Assembly (NCBI GenBank): GCA_947846985.1
Contig: CANTUZ010000001.1
Span: 149,264,447 to 149,328,446, forward strand
Reading direction: 5' to 3'
DNA from: Fratercula arctica
Lineage: Eukaryota; Chordata; Aves; Charadriiformes; Alcidae
Length of the DNA: 64,000 nucleotides
Shown: positions 40,301 through 47,931 of the stretch, in pieces
Numbering within the stretch: position 1 is the first letter of the stretch
How the letters are laid out: every line of letters starts with the position of its first letter
The notes under the pieces: generated by a model
Told to the model about the DNA's origin: nothing
The model's input: only the letters and a program-made list of their open reading frames with translations
The model's database searches: none
Translations under genes and position numbers: made by a program

Positions 40301-43300
40301 AATAGCTTTCATGTTACAGAAACTTGATTTCAGTTCTAGAGTCCATTCTAGTCCAAGACAGAAAAAAAGCTAGAACCACTGTTTTAACATCAGGCAAGTT
40401 TAAGCTAGATCCATGAAGCAGATCTCATTTGTTTATTAGTGACCTTGCACCCTGGCATTCCAAACTCTAGCACCTTAGGTACAAAACAGACATTTTTGTA
40501 ACATCATTTGAGAGTACTGGCAACTCACAGCCATCTAATGGCAGCACTAGAAGGACAGGGGAGTATTCACAACTAAGTCAGTTAACTCTTAGCTAGATTC
40601 TTGTATTAGGGAAGCCTTCAGATCTCATGCAAGTGAAGCCAGCATCTTTTGTACCAACACAGACCATCTGCCAATCATACTTTAACAGCTACTTGTAACC
40701 AGCAGCACCACACAGCCAACAGGCAATTTCAAGTAACACCTGTTAGTGAAGAAGTCATGACTATTAATTAACTACCCCAGAAATCTTGAGGTTTGGGTTC
40801 TAACACTGCAATGCCATATAGATAAGCTGCATATGGACACCTCATCAAGAAATAAAGGTACAGGAGCATTGAAGCTGAAAGTCTTCAGAGCAAAGATAAA
40901 CACAGACCTATTACTTCAGTGCACAACATGAAGGTTAAAGTAGGAGACTTAAAGCTTGCAGTCTCACCATTCAGCTTAATTTGTCCTATAATTTGTCCAT
41001 TTGGTTTTGTGAAAAATACCACTGCAAGCCTGCAGGCATTACTTCTGTAAAAAGTAACCTCCTTTAGCAACCTATCCCTTCTGACACATTTGAAGGTTTT
41101 GAGGCCACCTACTCCTGCATAAAGCAAACTTACCAACTGGTCTTGGTTGAGGGCTTCTCCCTTCTTCAGGCGATCTTTGTAGTCTTCTAGTTTCAGCTGT
41201 AGGAAAATCCAAAGTAAAATTTTTATCTTGATTTCTGTCTAATGTGGGTTATGGGGTATGAGTGAAATTACACATTCTTTCTGCATTTTAAGTCATCTGC
41301 ATACTGCAACAGAATCAGAATTTTACTACTTCCTCTCATTTCAGGAGAAAGGAATGTAGAAAGTTTTGCTACACCTTTGATTTGGCAACCTCCAGGACTG
41401 CCTACTTCCCTTTCCTACCTTTGATCTTTCATGTCTTACTTGCTATCTTTGTTTCATTTAAGAGAAACCAATGCATTGACCCTAGATCTTTAAGGGTCTC
41501 CAACCATATCTAGCATCCTTATTTAAAATTAGGTTTTTTTAGCTTTTCCAAGACAATAATGGAATTTAGTTATCCTTGAATAATCCTACTTAATTTTCCA
41601 GAGCACATCTTTCAAAGTCTGGCTTCAGTTATGTCATCAGGATTGTATAGCACTATTTCCTAAGAAATTGGACTAATATCTTTAGGGAAGAAATAAGGTT
41701 TGTTTCTAATATACGGAAGCAGTCTTTAAAAGCTGGTGTAAGCTATACAAAACTATTAGATATTACAAGCTTCTTTATACAACAGAGGGAAAAGAAAGGG
41801 GAGTTTACTGCCATGGAAGTTGAATACTATTTCATTTGTCTATCTACCCACATAGGTGCTGTATCAGTAAACCCTATAGGAGCCTAGGAGAACTTTCTTC
41901 TCATTCTAGTAAGTCACACTTTCATTTGCTGGCAAGGCCATATTCACAGGCCATTCACATTCATGTGAAAAATCAAAGATACCTGAAAAATTCACAACAA
42001 GCTTCCTTGGACAGAATTAGAATCCAACACAAAGCTAGTTAATCACACAAGGAAACCATGCTTATCTGACATTATTCAAAATAACAGCATGATGCATGAC
42101 ATGAGACAGCAGTAATACTGCATCTCCTGCAGGTGGATCAAGTCCCTTAGCCACATGGCCAGAAGTCTGATCTATTCCCTTTTCTCACCCTAGGATGTAA
42201 CGCACAAAGCTTTTCTGACATTTAGAGAAGCACAGCATATCCATACATTTGCTTTACTTGTCATCCTGACCCAGTACCAAAAGCAACAGCACGATTATTT
42301 CTTTTATCTTACAGAAAACAGCATTTTTCACAATTAAAAATCATGCACATAGTCTTCAGTCACCTGCCAATCAACTGAAAAGTCTTAGAATGCAAGAGCC
42401 TGACCAGCTATAGCCACAACCTTTTAGGTGTATCATTATCTCACTTCTTATTCTTAAGACTACTCTGCCTCTCCCCACCCCAGAAAAGCACAGTTTAAAG
42501 CAAGAGAGCAGGCTTTGGAGTCTTTCTGTTTAAAAGCTTTCTAGTGAATAACATTTGCCTATATTTAAAATATAGAAGTCAAAGATTTATGTGAAGTGCA
42601 ATACATATTTAATACGATTTGACATTTCCATGAGTCAGAGGAAACTGTTCCTAATTTCAAATTTTACATACATTTCTACATCCTAATATTAGATGCATGT
42701 AATCAATAGAAGAAATATGAAGATTTCTGCAAGACCACAAGCCATCTCCAAATCAGTTCCAAGTTAGTTCTGACCTGATTCAGTCTATTTGAGAAGCATC
42801 CCCAGTTTTGATCAACATTCAATTACTTTTACTAACTATTGAACATGCACTGTAAAGCCAGCAGCTGAGGGCAAGTTTACAGTTACCCGCATTCCTGATT
42901 CCCTGAAACAACGTTACACTCACAATTGTCAAACACAAGGAGCCCATCTCAGAACCGTAAGAATAAAGAACACCATTCTTTACTCTACAAGGCTTATAAA
43001 TGATAATAAAAAGCCACTAGCATATCCACATTTAGGTCCTTTCACGGGTTATTTAAAAAAATAAATCAATGATTATTCCCTATATATACACAGCTATTCC
43101 AGCTATTATAAAATAGGCACTGAGTTTTACAATTAGCTGCTTAAATATATGCCATACCAAAGAAAAACAAGTTACCTTCTTTTTCTCAATGTTCCTGATC
43201 TTGTGTTTGAGGCAGATAAGCCCATTATCAATGTAAGTCTCATACGCCTGGGAAGGAGAGGCTGCCGAGTTCAGCGCAGACTGCAGGGGGCTGGAGGGAG

Positions 43301-43424
43301 GTTGGTTCTCCCCAGACGGGTTCACCTGCTGCTTGGCTGCCTTCATGCTCTTCTCCTCCCCCTCCTCTGACCAGCCTGAAGGTGATGATGGGCAATGGAA
43401 AGGGGCTTGGAAAAGCTGCACCAT
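8109..43424 (-). CDS. CAPRIN2: Caprin-2, complete coding span (19 coding exons)
   Basis: Caprin-2 is a cytoplasmic RNA-binding protein. Published work links it to RNA granules and, through its C1q domain, to LRP5/6 phosphorylation in canonical Wnt signalling. Joining 19 minus-strand segments at GT-AG sites gives one uninterrupted frame of about 1167 residues from the ATG at 43424 to the TAA at 8109-8111. Layout: caprin homology/dimerisation region at roughly residues 35-290, Trp-repeat region 311-582 (exon 8), conserved short motif block 583-674, Ser/Pro/Gln-rich linker 675-860, RG-containing stretch about 885-975, and C1q domain about 1036-1167. The length is close to the roughly 1.1 kb-residue human protein as I remember it. 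Identification rests on strong recall-level similarity across nearly all exons, especially C1q. CAPRIN1 is excluded because it lacks C1q. Introns are phase-consistent throughout, so this is a live gene, not a retrocopy. Confidence 0.96.
8678..10140 (-). other. CAPRIN2 intron before the C1q exon
   Basis: This 1.46-kb GT-AG intron is AT-rich. No repeat or conserved block was recognised. Confidence 0.8.
10141..10207 (-). CDS. CAPRIN2: CAPRIN2 exon 18
   Basis: This 67-bp exon encodes DVNYQQCYKRGGITSGPRAN and then SR. The acceptor is ttctttttag with a branch-point-like tattaatac just upstream, beyond which a CR1 fragment begins. The donor is GTAAGG. Confidence 0.94.
10233..10351 (+). mobile_element. 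CR1 3'-end fragment next to exon 18
   Basis: This is a plus-oriented CR1 tail: aaggctctgagcaacctgat, then a diverged ctcattgcaggagagg block, ggtgaccttttaaggtccc and ttccaacccaaac, ending caattctg. It is about 120 bp and moderately diverged. It lies antisense in the CAPRIN2 intron and begins about 26 bases from the exon 18 acceptor. Confidence 0.9.
11038..11138 (-). CDS. CAPRIN2: CAPRIN2 exon 17
   Basis: This 101-bp exon encodes FDAYRGSPSIANGSYGQLQF and then PGRDYAGMPYSQR, rich in Gly, Tyr and Arg. The acceptor is tttgaacag and the donor GTAAG. Confidence 0.94.
12366..12551 (-). CDS. CAPRIN2: CAPRIN2 exon 16 (RG motifs, NAGNAG acceptor)
   Basis: This 186-bp exon encodes NYQADGAVPVSNGSLAFYPA, then NSRGSVRGSARGGRS and YRSPGGYK. 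The RG/RGG motifs are typical of caprin RNA binding. The acceptor is AAG|CAG|, so the exon begins at 12551 or, using the second AG, at 12548. The two products differ by one alanine. The donor is GTACG. Confidence 0.94.
12552..15281 (-). other. CAPRIN2 intron between exons 15 and 16
   Basis: This 2.7-kb intron carries the solo LTR. The remainder is AT-rich, with no recognised element. Confidence 0.8.
12867..13326 (+). mobile_element. Solo LTR (ERVL-like) with perfect 5-bp target duplication
   Basis: The element begins TGTCCTGGTTTCAGC and ends TTAAACCACAACA, so it has TG...CA ends. It is flanked on both sides by ccaag (12862-12866 and 13327-13331). The 460-bp body has ggagttaattttcttcctag and the U3/R features atattccatacc and gactgtctttatctcaatcc. 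A 5-bp duplication fits ERVL-type integrases. No internal retroviral region is present. It is inserted antisense in the CAPRIN2 intron between exons 15 and 16. Confidence 0.95.
15282..15465 (-). CDS. CAPRIN2: CAPRIN2 exon 15
   Basis: This 184-bp exon encodes VFKVNAPLPPRKDQEIKED, then a Gln/Ser/Thr-rich stretch with TQTPPQCQLQSSH and SLSQESLSS. It leaves in phase 1. The acceptor is atgttgtag and the donor GTGAGA. Confidence 0.95.
15466..18468 (-). other. CAPRIN2 intron between exons 14 and 15
   Basis: In this 3.0-kb AT-rich intron no repeat, RNA gene or conserved block was recognised. Confidence 0.75.
18469..18621 (-). CDS. CAPRIN2: CAPRIN2 exon 14
   Basis: This 153-bp, phase 0-0 exon encodes a Ser/Pro-rich segment ending FQSPPASSSSVTITAAPF and then QAMQT. 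That end is a recognisable conserved caprin-2 stretch. The acceptor is ttcttccctcag and the donor GTAAG. Confidence 0.94.
19256..19366 (-). CDS. CAPRIN2: CAPRIN2 exon 13
   Basis: This 111-bp, phase 0-0 exon encodes a linker from ASASLSQETEKY to LIPKKIEIAQ. The acceptor is cttcttccag and the donor GTGAGC. Confidence 0.88.
19367..21066 (-). other. CAPRIN2 intron between exons 12 and 13
   Basis: In this 1.7-kb intron nothing was recognised beyond splice sites. Confidence 0.75.
21067..21177 (-). CDS. CAPRIN2: CAPRIN2 exon 12
   Basis: This 111-bp, phase 0-0 exon encodes a Ser/Thr-rich linker from GASSSMTLHGS to LVTPQAPQ. The acceptor is tcttcttgcaag and the donor GTAAT. Conservation is modest, so the identity comes from its position and frame. 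Confidence 0.88.
21814..21869 (-). CDS. CAPRIN2: CAPRIN2 exon 11
   Basis: This 56-bp exon encodes ASKEKKLPSQSDFLQQPLQ. The acceptor is a strong ttttttacag and the donor GTAAG. With exon 10 it forms a 144-bp in-frame pair. Confidence 0.92.
22297..22330. repeat. Compound (TA)n(GA)n microsatellite
   Basis: A run of TA dinucleotides passes directly into about ten GA dinucleotides. It lies in the intron between CAPRIN2 exons 10 and 11 and is likely length-polymorphic. Confidence 0.95.
22620..22707 (-). CDS. CAPRIN2: CAPRIN2 exon 10
   Basis: This 88-bp exon starts ESILDFDKASPSA and ends in SSPV plus one base. Only 184 bp of intron separates it from exon 9. The donor region reads GTAG|GTAGGTAATA, giving two GT dinucleotides 4 bp apart. 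Only the proximal one keeps frame with exon 11. Confidence 0.92.
22892..23023 (-). CDS. CAPRIN2: CAPRIN2 exon 9
   Basis: This 132-bp, phase 0-0 exon runs from VPKPVHQPAAEFC through LRREKLQDLMTQIQGTYNFM plus Gln. It corresponds to the second conserved caprin block. The acceptor is tccttattag and the donor GTATG. Confidence 0.95.
23024..28260 (-). other. Largest internal CAPRIN2 intron
   Basis: This 5.2-kb intron separates exon 9 from the Trp-repeat exon. It is AT-rich and includes a T tract near 25880-25893. No transposon remnant or RNA gene was recognised. Confidence 0.75.
28261..29076 (-). CDS. CAPRIN2: CAPRIN2 large exon with Trp tandem repeats (called exon 8)
   Basis: This 816-bp, phase 0-0 exon encodes 272 residues. 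It starts FLNRRYLPEAEYS and ends FDMEPKE before donor GTGAGT. It holds 14 Trp residues in imperfect repeats of about 16-20 residues built on a (P/S)K(P/S)W(V/E)AxVREEEQKKQE pattern. The most regular units lie in the middle. The sequence is Lys/Glu/Gln-rich and low complexity, probably disordered or single-helical. As a symmetric exon, skipping would remove the whole array without a frameshift. The function of the repeats is unknown to me. Confidence 0.95.
30455..30498 (-). CDS. CAPRIN2: CAPRIN2 exon 8a (44-bp microexon-like)
   Basis: This short 44-bp exon encodes ESIMELMKSEIQPQE with acceptor tttctctag and donor GTAAG. It restores phase 0 for the following repeat exon. Skipping it would shift the frame. 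Confidence 0.9.
31015..31179 (-). CDS. CAPRIN2: CAPRIN2 exon 7
   Basis: This 165-bp exon encodes YKHMKDLLSKLLDSGYFESI and a charged tail ending KGESVKEP. The donor CCAG|GTGGAA is weak at positions +3 and +4. It is supported because it joins the next exon in frame (VKEP then ESIMELM). Read-through would add only a few residues before stops. Confidence 0.9.
33093..33175 (-). CDS. CAPRIN2: CAPRIN2 exon 6
   Basis: This 83-bp exon encodes SVEDQMEQSSLYFWDLLEGS and then EKPVVGTT. It enters in phase 2 and leaves in phase 1, with acceptor cttgttttag and donor GTGAGT. The FWDLLEGSEK segment is a family hallmark. Confidence 0.95.
34550..34788 (-). CDS. CAPRIN2: CAPRIN2 exon 5
   Basis: This 239-bp exon runs from LLKAQKKAQRRESLLKLEAE to LTCPERNENL plus two bases of a Ser codon. 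It is a very highly conserved part of the caprin dimerisation domain (YVLQNFTQEHVQKDFKGG). The acceptor has a poor pyrimidine tract (tgtattgaaatag), but a good branch-point-like ttactaaac lies about 35 bases upstream. The donor is GTAAG. Confidence 0.95.
34789..37340 (-). other. CAPRIN2 intron between exons 4 and 5
   Basis: This 2.55-kb intron carries an old CR1 copy in its 5' part (36342-37020). The remainder is unremarkable. Confidence 0.8.
36342..37020 (-). mobile_element. Old, diverged CR1 fragment
   Basis: On the minus strand the text follows a CR1 3' region. Its tail side starts near catagaaacatc and continues with ggaaggaatcttgggatgtc. CR1-like pieces include tctaggcagcctgctctggtg, tctcctgccaagccttcac and gcccagttcttccaggctc. 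Divergence is much higher than in the 45.6-kb copy. The 5' limit is uncertain. Confidence 0.75.
37341..37427 (-). CDS. CAPRIN2: CAPRIN2 exon 4
   Basis: This is an 87-bp, phase 0-0 exon running from EAVEKYDEVV to KTFSGLSQD. It belongs to the caprin homology region. The acceptor is tttgtag and the donor GTAAG. Confidence 0.94.
37428..41133 (-). other. CAPRIN2 intron between exons 3 and 4
   Basis: In this 3.7-kb AT-rich intron no element was recognised. Confidence 0.75.
41134..41196 (-). CDS. CAPRIN2: CAPRIN2 exon 3
   Basis: This is a 63-bp, phase 0-0 exon encoding LKLEDYKDRLKKGEALNQDQ plus Leu, part of the helical N-terminal caprin region. The acceptor is tttcctacag and the donor GTAAG. As a symmetric exon it could be skipped without a frameshift. 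Confidence 0.93.
41197..43175 (-). other. CAPRIN2 intron between exons 2 and 3
   Basis: In this 2.0-kb intron no repeat or RNA gene was recognised. Confidence 0.75.
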
Positions 43425-43438
43425 TGAAATGGATGGAG
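43176..43438 (-). CDS. CAPRIN2: CAPRIN2 exon 2 (first main coding exon)
   Basis: The acceptor follows a T-rich tract ending in gcag, so the exon starts at 43438. Coding from the ATG at 43424 starts MVQLFQAPFH and ends in NIEKKK before donor GTAAC. It holds the start of the caprin homology region (SQAYETYIDNGLICLKHKIR), with a Ser/Pro-rich lead. The 14 bases before the ATG contain no stop and stay open into the upstream exon, so translation could begin further 5'. Confidence 0.93.
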
Positions 43439-44649
43439 CTGCAAAAAAACTCCTTTTATTTAACTCTCTCCCCCACCCTCTCTTTTTTTTTTTAAGTTAC
43501 ATCTTTTCTTACCACACATTCAGAAAATGTAGCCACAAAATTGAGCCTCAGTAAGAATTCATCACAATCTTTCACTCTTCTCCCTCCCCTTTCAAAATAT
43601 CCGTAGCAGGAATTTCAAAGCAAGGCAAACTTTGTATTGTTCAAGTCTCCCCACCCATCCAGACACCAGAAATCCTTTACATAGGCAGAATCAGACAGCA
43701 CAGGGGATGATTCCAGAAACCCAATATAGTGTCCATATAAAACTAGGCGGGTTTCCTGCACACATCACCCACAAGGGAAAAAAACTGCAAGCAAGCAATT
43801 GCAAATCACACCGCCGGCCTCCCATCCAGGCTGCAGCCTGAATGGAGATTTAGAAGTGGCATGCCTGAAGGGACAGCCCCTCTTCTTCTCAGCCCCCATT
43901 AAATCAGTTTTACCCCTTCATGACCTTTGCAGCAATCCAACCGAGAACTGAAAGAGATCTCAATGGAAAAAGTGAAGACAAAAAAAAAAAGCTTGATAAA
44001 GCAAGCCACACACTCAGTTACAACAGCATCATTCTTCACGAGGAATTGGTCTCTGCCTACACCCACCCAAAAGATGTGCCTGTGCCGTGGCAAGACACCA
44101 GGCTTTGATGGGAGGGGCCGGGCTTTAACCTTGAACAGAGAATTTCTGTAAGAGATGCTCCACCACCCTCATCCTCAACTACTTTGCACCTGCTCCTGGA
44201 AAGCAATGACACCACATTTCTGCCTCCCTTCCCTGCCAGCCAGGCCTGCAGCGCCATGACCCTGGCGGGCACCAGCCGCCCACATCGAGGGAGGCCAGGG
44301 GCTGCGGGGAGGGGAAAACCCGCATTTCCTCGGGACGAGCCCACTCAGCCCGGGCCACCACACCCCCGCCCCACCGGCTCCCGGGCCCGCCGAGGGGGGA
44401 GCCCAGGCTCAGCCGCTCATCACGCCCTTGCTGGGGACGGGGAGCATGCATCCCGGGGAGGGCACAGCCGCCACCAGCCCCCCGCCCGACGGAGGAGAAG
44501 GAGACAGCAGCAGCAGCAGCGGGCCCTCTCCCGCTGGCGCCGCCGCCCCGGGGGATCACCATCACCGCTTCCTACACCCGCTACCCCTGCGGCGACAGCT
44601 ACCGCCGGGCTGCGGGGGCCCGCGGCCAGCCCCGCACCTCCCGGCTCAC
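43439..44649 (-). other. CAPRIN2 first intron
   Basis: This intron of about 1.2 kb lies between the CpG-island exon and exon 2. GC content rises steeply towards the promoter side. Long open frames in the GC-rich part are composition artefacts. Confidence 0.6.
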
Positions 44650-45060
44650 CTCGGTGCCCGCACACGCTCAGGCCCGCCCTACCGCCCGCCCCCCGCCTCA
44701 TATAGGGGCAGCGGAAGGGCGGGGCGGGGAAGGGGGCGGGGCCCGCCGCCGAGGTCACCGCCCGCCTCCCAATCGCCGCCGCCGCCTCACCTGTCTGTCC
44801 CGCCTTCCCGCCCCGCGCCTCACGTGACCCGGGGCGGAGAGCCGTTAACCGTCAGCGCATGCGGCGGGGCGGGGCGGGTTTTTGTGAAGGTCGGGGTGCC
44901 CCAGCTGGGGCGGGGTCGCCCGTCAATCTGGGTTCGGGGACCGGTGTGTCCATCTGTTGGGCGGGACCTGGTGCTCCGCTGGAGCTTGGCGTGGTGCAGA
45001 GGGCCCTGAAGGATGGCCTTGGGGGGCAGGTGGGGAGAGGGTGAGCACGGTGCTGCCGCC
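44230..45060. promoter_or_regulatory. CAPRIN2: CpG island / CAPRIN2 promoter
   Basis: This is the only dense CpG, GC-rich stretch in the window, standing in otherwise AT-rich, CpG-poor DNA just 5' of CAPRIN2. Visible sites are a CACGTG E-box inside tcacgtgac (44820-44828), an NRF1-like gcgcatgcgg (44855-44864), a CCAAT box (44769-44773), GC boxes (about 44717-44742) and a TATA-like tatatgag on the minus strand (44697-44704). The edges are estimated by eye. Such islands are often bidirectional, but no plus-strand gene was recognised. Confidence 0.85.
44650..44860 (-). other. CAPRIN2: Likely CAPRIN2 first exon (5' UTR, possibly partly coding)
   Basis: Two donor-like sites sit in the CpG island: CACCGAG|GTGAGCC ending an exon at 44650, and CAGACAG|GTGAGGC ending one at 44791. 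No other first exon is apparent between here and exon 2. The transcription start is not defined by the sequence, so the upper limit is a guess. If the 44650 donor is used, an ATG at 44701-44699 is in frame with exon 2. Confidence 0.5.
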
Positions 45061-45587
45061 CGTTTAGTAGGGAAGGGGCCTGTGGCCTGACAGCGCCCCG
45101 GGTCTTGCTCTAGGTGAGGGGGTTGCACAGGTCGCTGGTGAAGCCATGGTCTGCTGTCGAGTTCCATGTACCACAATGGCCTCTTAAAACATTTGGCCCA
45201 AGACAGGCTGGCTGCTCTCTCCAGGCAGCCCTGAGGAAAGGGCCTCATCGCCCCCAGTGCAAGGGGATCCCCACCTTCACCTATTCCCAATGCGGCGCCC
45301 TCTTTCCCTATAGCATGGATTGGCTGGCCATGGGACAGTAAGAAATGTTGGTCTGTGCCCATTTAAGCCAGCAGAAGAGCCAGTCCAGAGCCCCTTGAGG
45401 AGACTTACAGGACTCTGAAGCATCTTATGTAACAAAAGATGTGTACGTCCTCGAAAAATGCAACCCAGTCATGTAAACACTTCATAGCTAGTAAAAGCAC
45501 TTAAGTCCATTGAACGTTGACAATAAAATAATCACAAAGTTTTGTTAACCTCTAACAAAACCGGAGAGGTTCTTCTCTGGAGAGGTT
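45061..45587. other. Promoter-flanking intergenic DNA
   Basis: This is a transition from the CpG island to AT-rich DNA. A 16-bp imperfect tandem duplication around ggagaggttcttct sits at about 45563-45594, at the 5' edge of the next CR1. No gene was recognised. Confidence 0.6.
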
Positions 45588-45957
45588 CTTCTGGAGAAGG
45601 CTCCAGGGAGACCTTACAGCAGCCTTCCAGTACCTGAAGGGGGCCTACAGGAAAGCTGGAGGAGGACTTTTTACAAGGGCGTGTAGTGATAGGACAAGGG
45701 GTAATGGCTTCAAACTGGAAGAGAGTAGATTTAGATTAGATATCAGAAAGAAATTTTTCACTCTGAGGGTGGTGAGACAGTGTAACAGGTTGCCCGGAGA
45801 AGCTGTGGATGCCCCATCCCTGGAAGTGTTCAAGGCCAGGCTGGATGGGGCTCTGAGCAACCTGGTCTAGTGGGAGGTGTCCCTGCCTGTGGCAGGGGGG
45901 TTGGAACTAGATGACTTTTAAGGTCCCTTCCAACCCAAACCATTCTATGGTTCTTAC
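45588..45957 (+). mobile_element. Well-preserved CR1 3' end
   Basis: This plus-oriented CR1 tail of about 370 bp is close to consensus. It includes ctccagggagacctta, ttccagtacctgaagggg, gtgataggacaaggggtaat, gatgccccatccctggaagt, ggggttggaactagatgac and ttccaacccaaaccattcta, ending in one partial terminal octamer (ttctatgg). Low divergence suggests a younger insertion than the other CR1 copies here. It is 5'-truncated and non-coding. Confidence 0.96.
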
Positions 45958-47911
45958 AATGCCATCAGGTATCAAGGTTGGAAGACTAGAGAAAACAGAC
46001 CTTCCAAAGACGAGAGGACTAAGTTGGAACTATGTTTTCCATGTTTCTCTTTTCATGGCCATTACCTCAAAAAGCAATATATAATATAGCAAGTTCGGAG
46101 AGATTCTGAAAGTTGTGAAAGTTAGGAAAATAGAGACATTTTGAAAGAAACAATGAGTCAGTAGGAAGGATCGCAGAGAGGTTTTACAGAACACAGAAGG
46201 TGCTCATGTAGCACACAGGATGGATGAGAGAACTGGGGAAGAAGAGCTCATACAAAAGAAAGATTGCATTTAAAAGTAAAAACAAGCAAATGATAAATGA
46301 TTCAAACAACAAGGAGAGCTATTGCAGAATCAGATTCAGCCATATGGAACCACCTGTAGCATCCACAGTCTTGCCACTTTTCCTGGTTTAATCACAAGTC
46401 TCAAAATATTTTATTTTTCTTAAAGCCCTGGCTCCTAGAATAAGGTCACTTTTTGAGGCTAGTTTTCGTAACTGAGAAGAAATGCCAATGAATAAGACAC
46501 AACTTGTGTCCAGAACCAGCAACGTACACTGAAAGTCCTTCTAGTAGATTTCTATTCTTTGCGTGCTTTTATTCAAAGCTAGCACTGATGGACTAGGTCC
46601 TTGCAAAGTAATTACAAAATGAATGATGGGTTAATGCATATATTAATAATAAGTCATAATTAATGTGCAGACACCTGGGACTATTCTATAAATCATAATT
46701 GCAGCTGGCAATCTACTTTATAGTGCACTTTTACGATTCAGAAATTGTGTAAAAGAGGAAAAAACTGAAAGGGAGATCCATATAAGCCAAATCTATATTT
46801 AAAATCAAAGGATATTTGAACTTCATTTTAAAACAAATACACTGAGACTGATGCTATATACATTTATGGTGTATGTGTGTAGTCTCTAGACTACTTCAAA
46901 GAGTGTTATTAATGTGGCAAGGTCAAACACACCAAAGTTAGGAAATGCCAGGATTAAGAACTGCCTAAATTAATTTGTTTAATGCCATTTTGCAGATCCA
47001 TTGTGAGATCATCTTTAAGTAGACAGCCATAGCTTATCACAGTCTAGCCACACATCGATCATGGCCACGGAGTCCTAGACTCTCAGTGCTCCTAACCCAG
47101 GGCTCTGTGCACTTTACTCCAAGATCTGAAGGGGATTGTACTCTAATGGCTGAGGAAAAACAGGCTGTTTATTTCTTCATGTTTGACTGATTCTGCTTAT
47201 CCCCTCCAACTGAGGACTGCCCTCATTTTTCCCAGTCCCAGCGGTTTATCCCACTCTCATTTTTCTTGCATTCCTATTTTCACTCCTGAACTCCAAGCTT
47301 GGTCTTTCTGCCCAGGTCTGCGTGCTGTCCAAGTCATGCGCTCCTCTGAGAAGCAGCATCTCCTTTGCACACAATTCCAACCCTTTGCCCGACCACTTCC
47401 ACTTTTCCACACCCGACTCTTCATCCAGCCTTGCAAAACCCTTCCTAATCCCAGTGGCATCCAGTGTCAGCCTCCAGCTACAATGGGCTAGTCCCCACCT
47501 GGCTGTGGTAAAGACTGAGAGACCAGGTTCCTACTTTCATTCCTTGCCATCCCTTTTATTGTTGTATTGTGAAACACCAGAAAGTAAATGGATATGTAGA
47601 ATAAGATCAGCTACCTGTTAACTTTAGGAGAGAAAGACATATAGTAAATGTGCTGCAAAGATTATACAGTGATGGACTAGAGGAGCCTGCTTCAGTCATG
47701 GAACATCCCTTAGAAAGGAAGGCTTTTTCTCCTTCCTTTTTACCTCCATTTTCAATCCTGCCTAGCAAACTGGTTCACATTCCTGTTCTTCTCGTGCAAC
47801 CAGTGCCAGGTGCCTTTTCCAATTCCCAGCCAGTTTTAATCTCCTCACTCTGTCCTCATCTCACCAAAATTCTTGATTCTATTGACTCCTTTCCATTCCC
47901 CTCATTTTTCT

Positions 47912-47931
47912 CCCCCCCCCCCCCCCCCCCC
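47912..47931. repeat. C20 homopolymer
   Basis: Twenty consecutive cytosines sit at the 3' end of a C/T-rich stretch. The length is probably polymorphic and prone to sequencing error. Confidence 0.95.

Noticed and set aside
44184..45009. Long plus-strand open frames (173 and 193 codons) in the CpG island
   Set aside because: They are Pro/Arg/Gly-rich products of high GC content, overlap the promoter and first exon, and show no domain or splice logic.
44179..45362. Minus-strand open frames of 112-180 codons around the promoter
   Set aside because: Composition artefacts. Only the short piece from 44701 to 44650 joins the gene in frame, and that is reported separately.
45645..45860. 71-codon minus-strand frame
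   Set aside because: Antisense frame in the CR1 tail, nearly the same as the one antisense to the 2.9-kb CR1.
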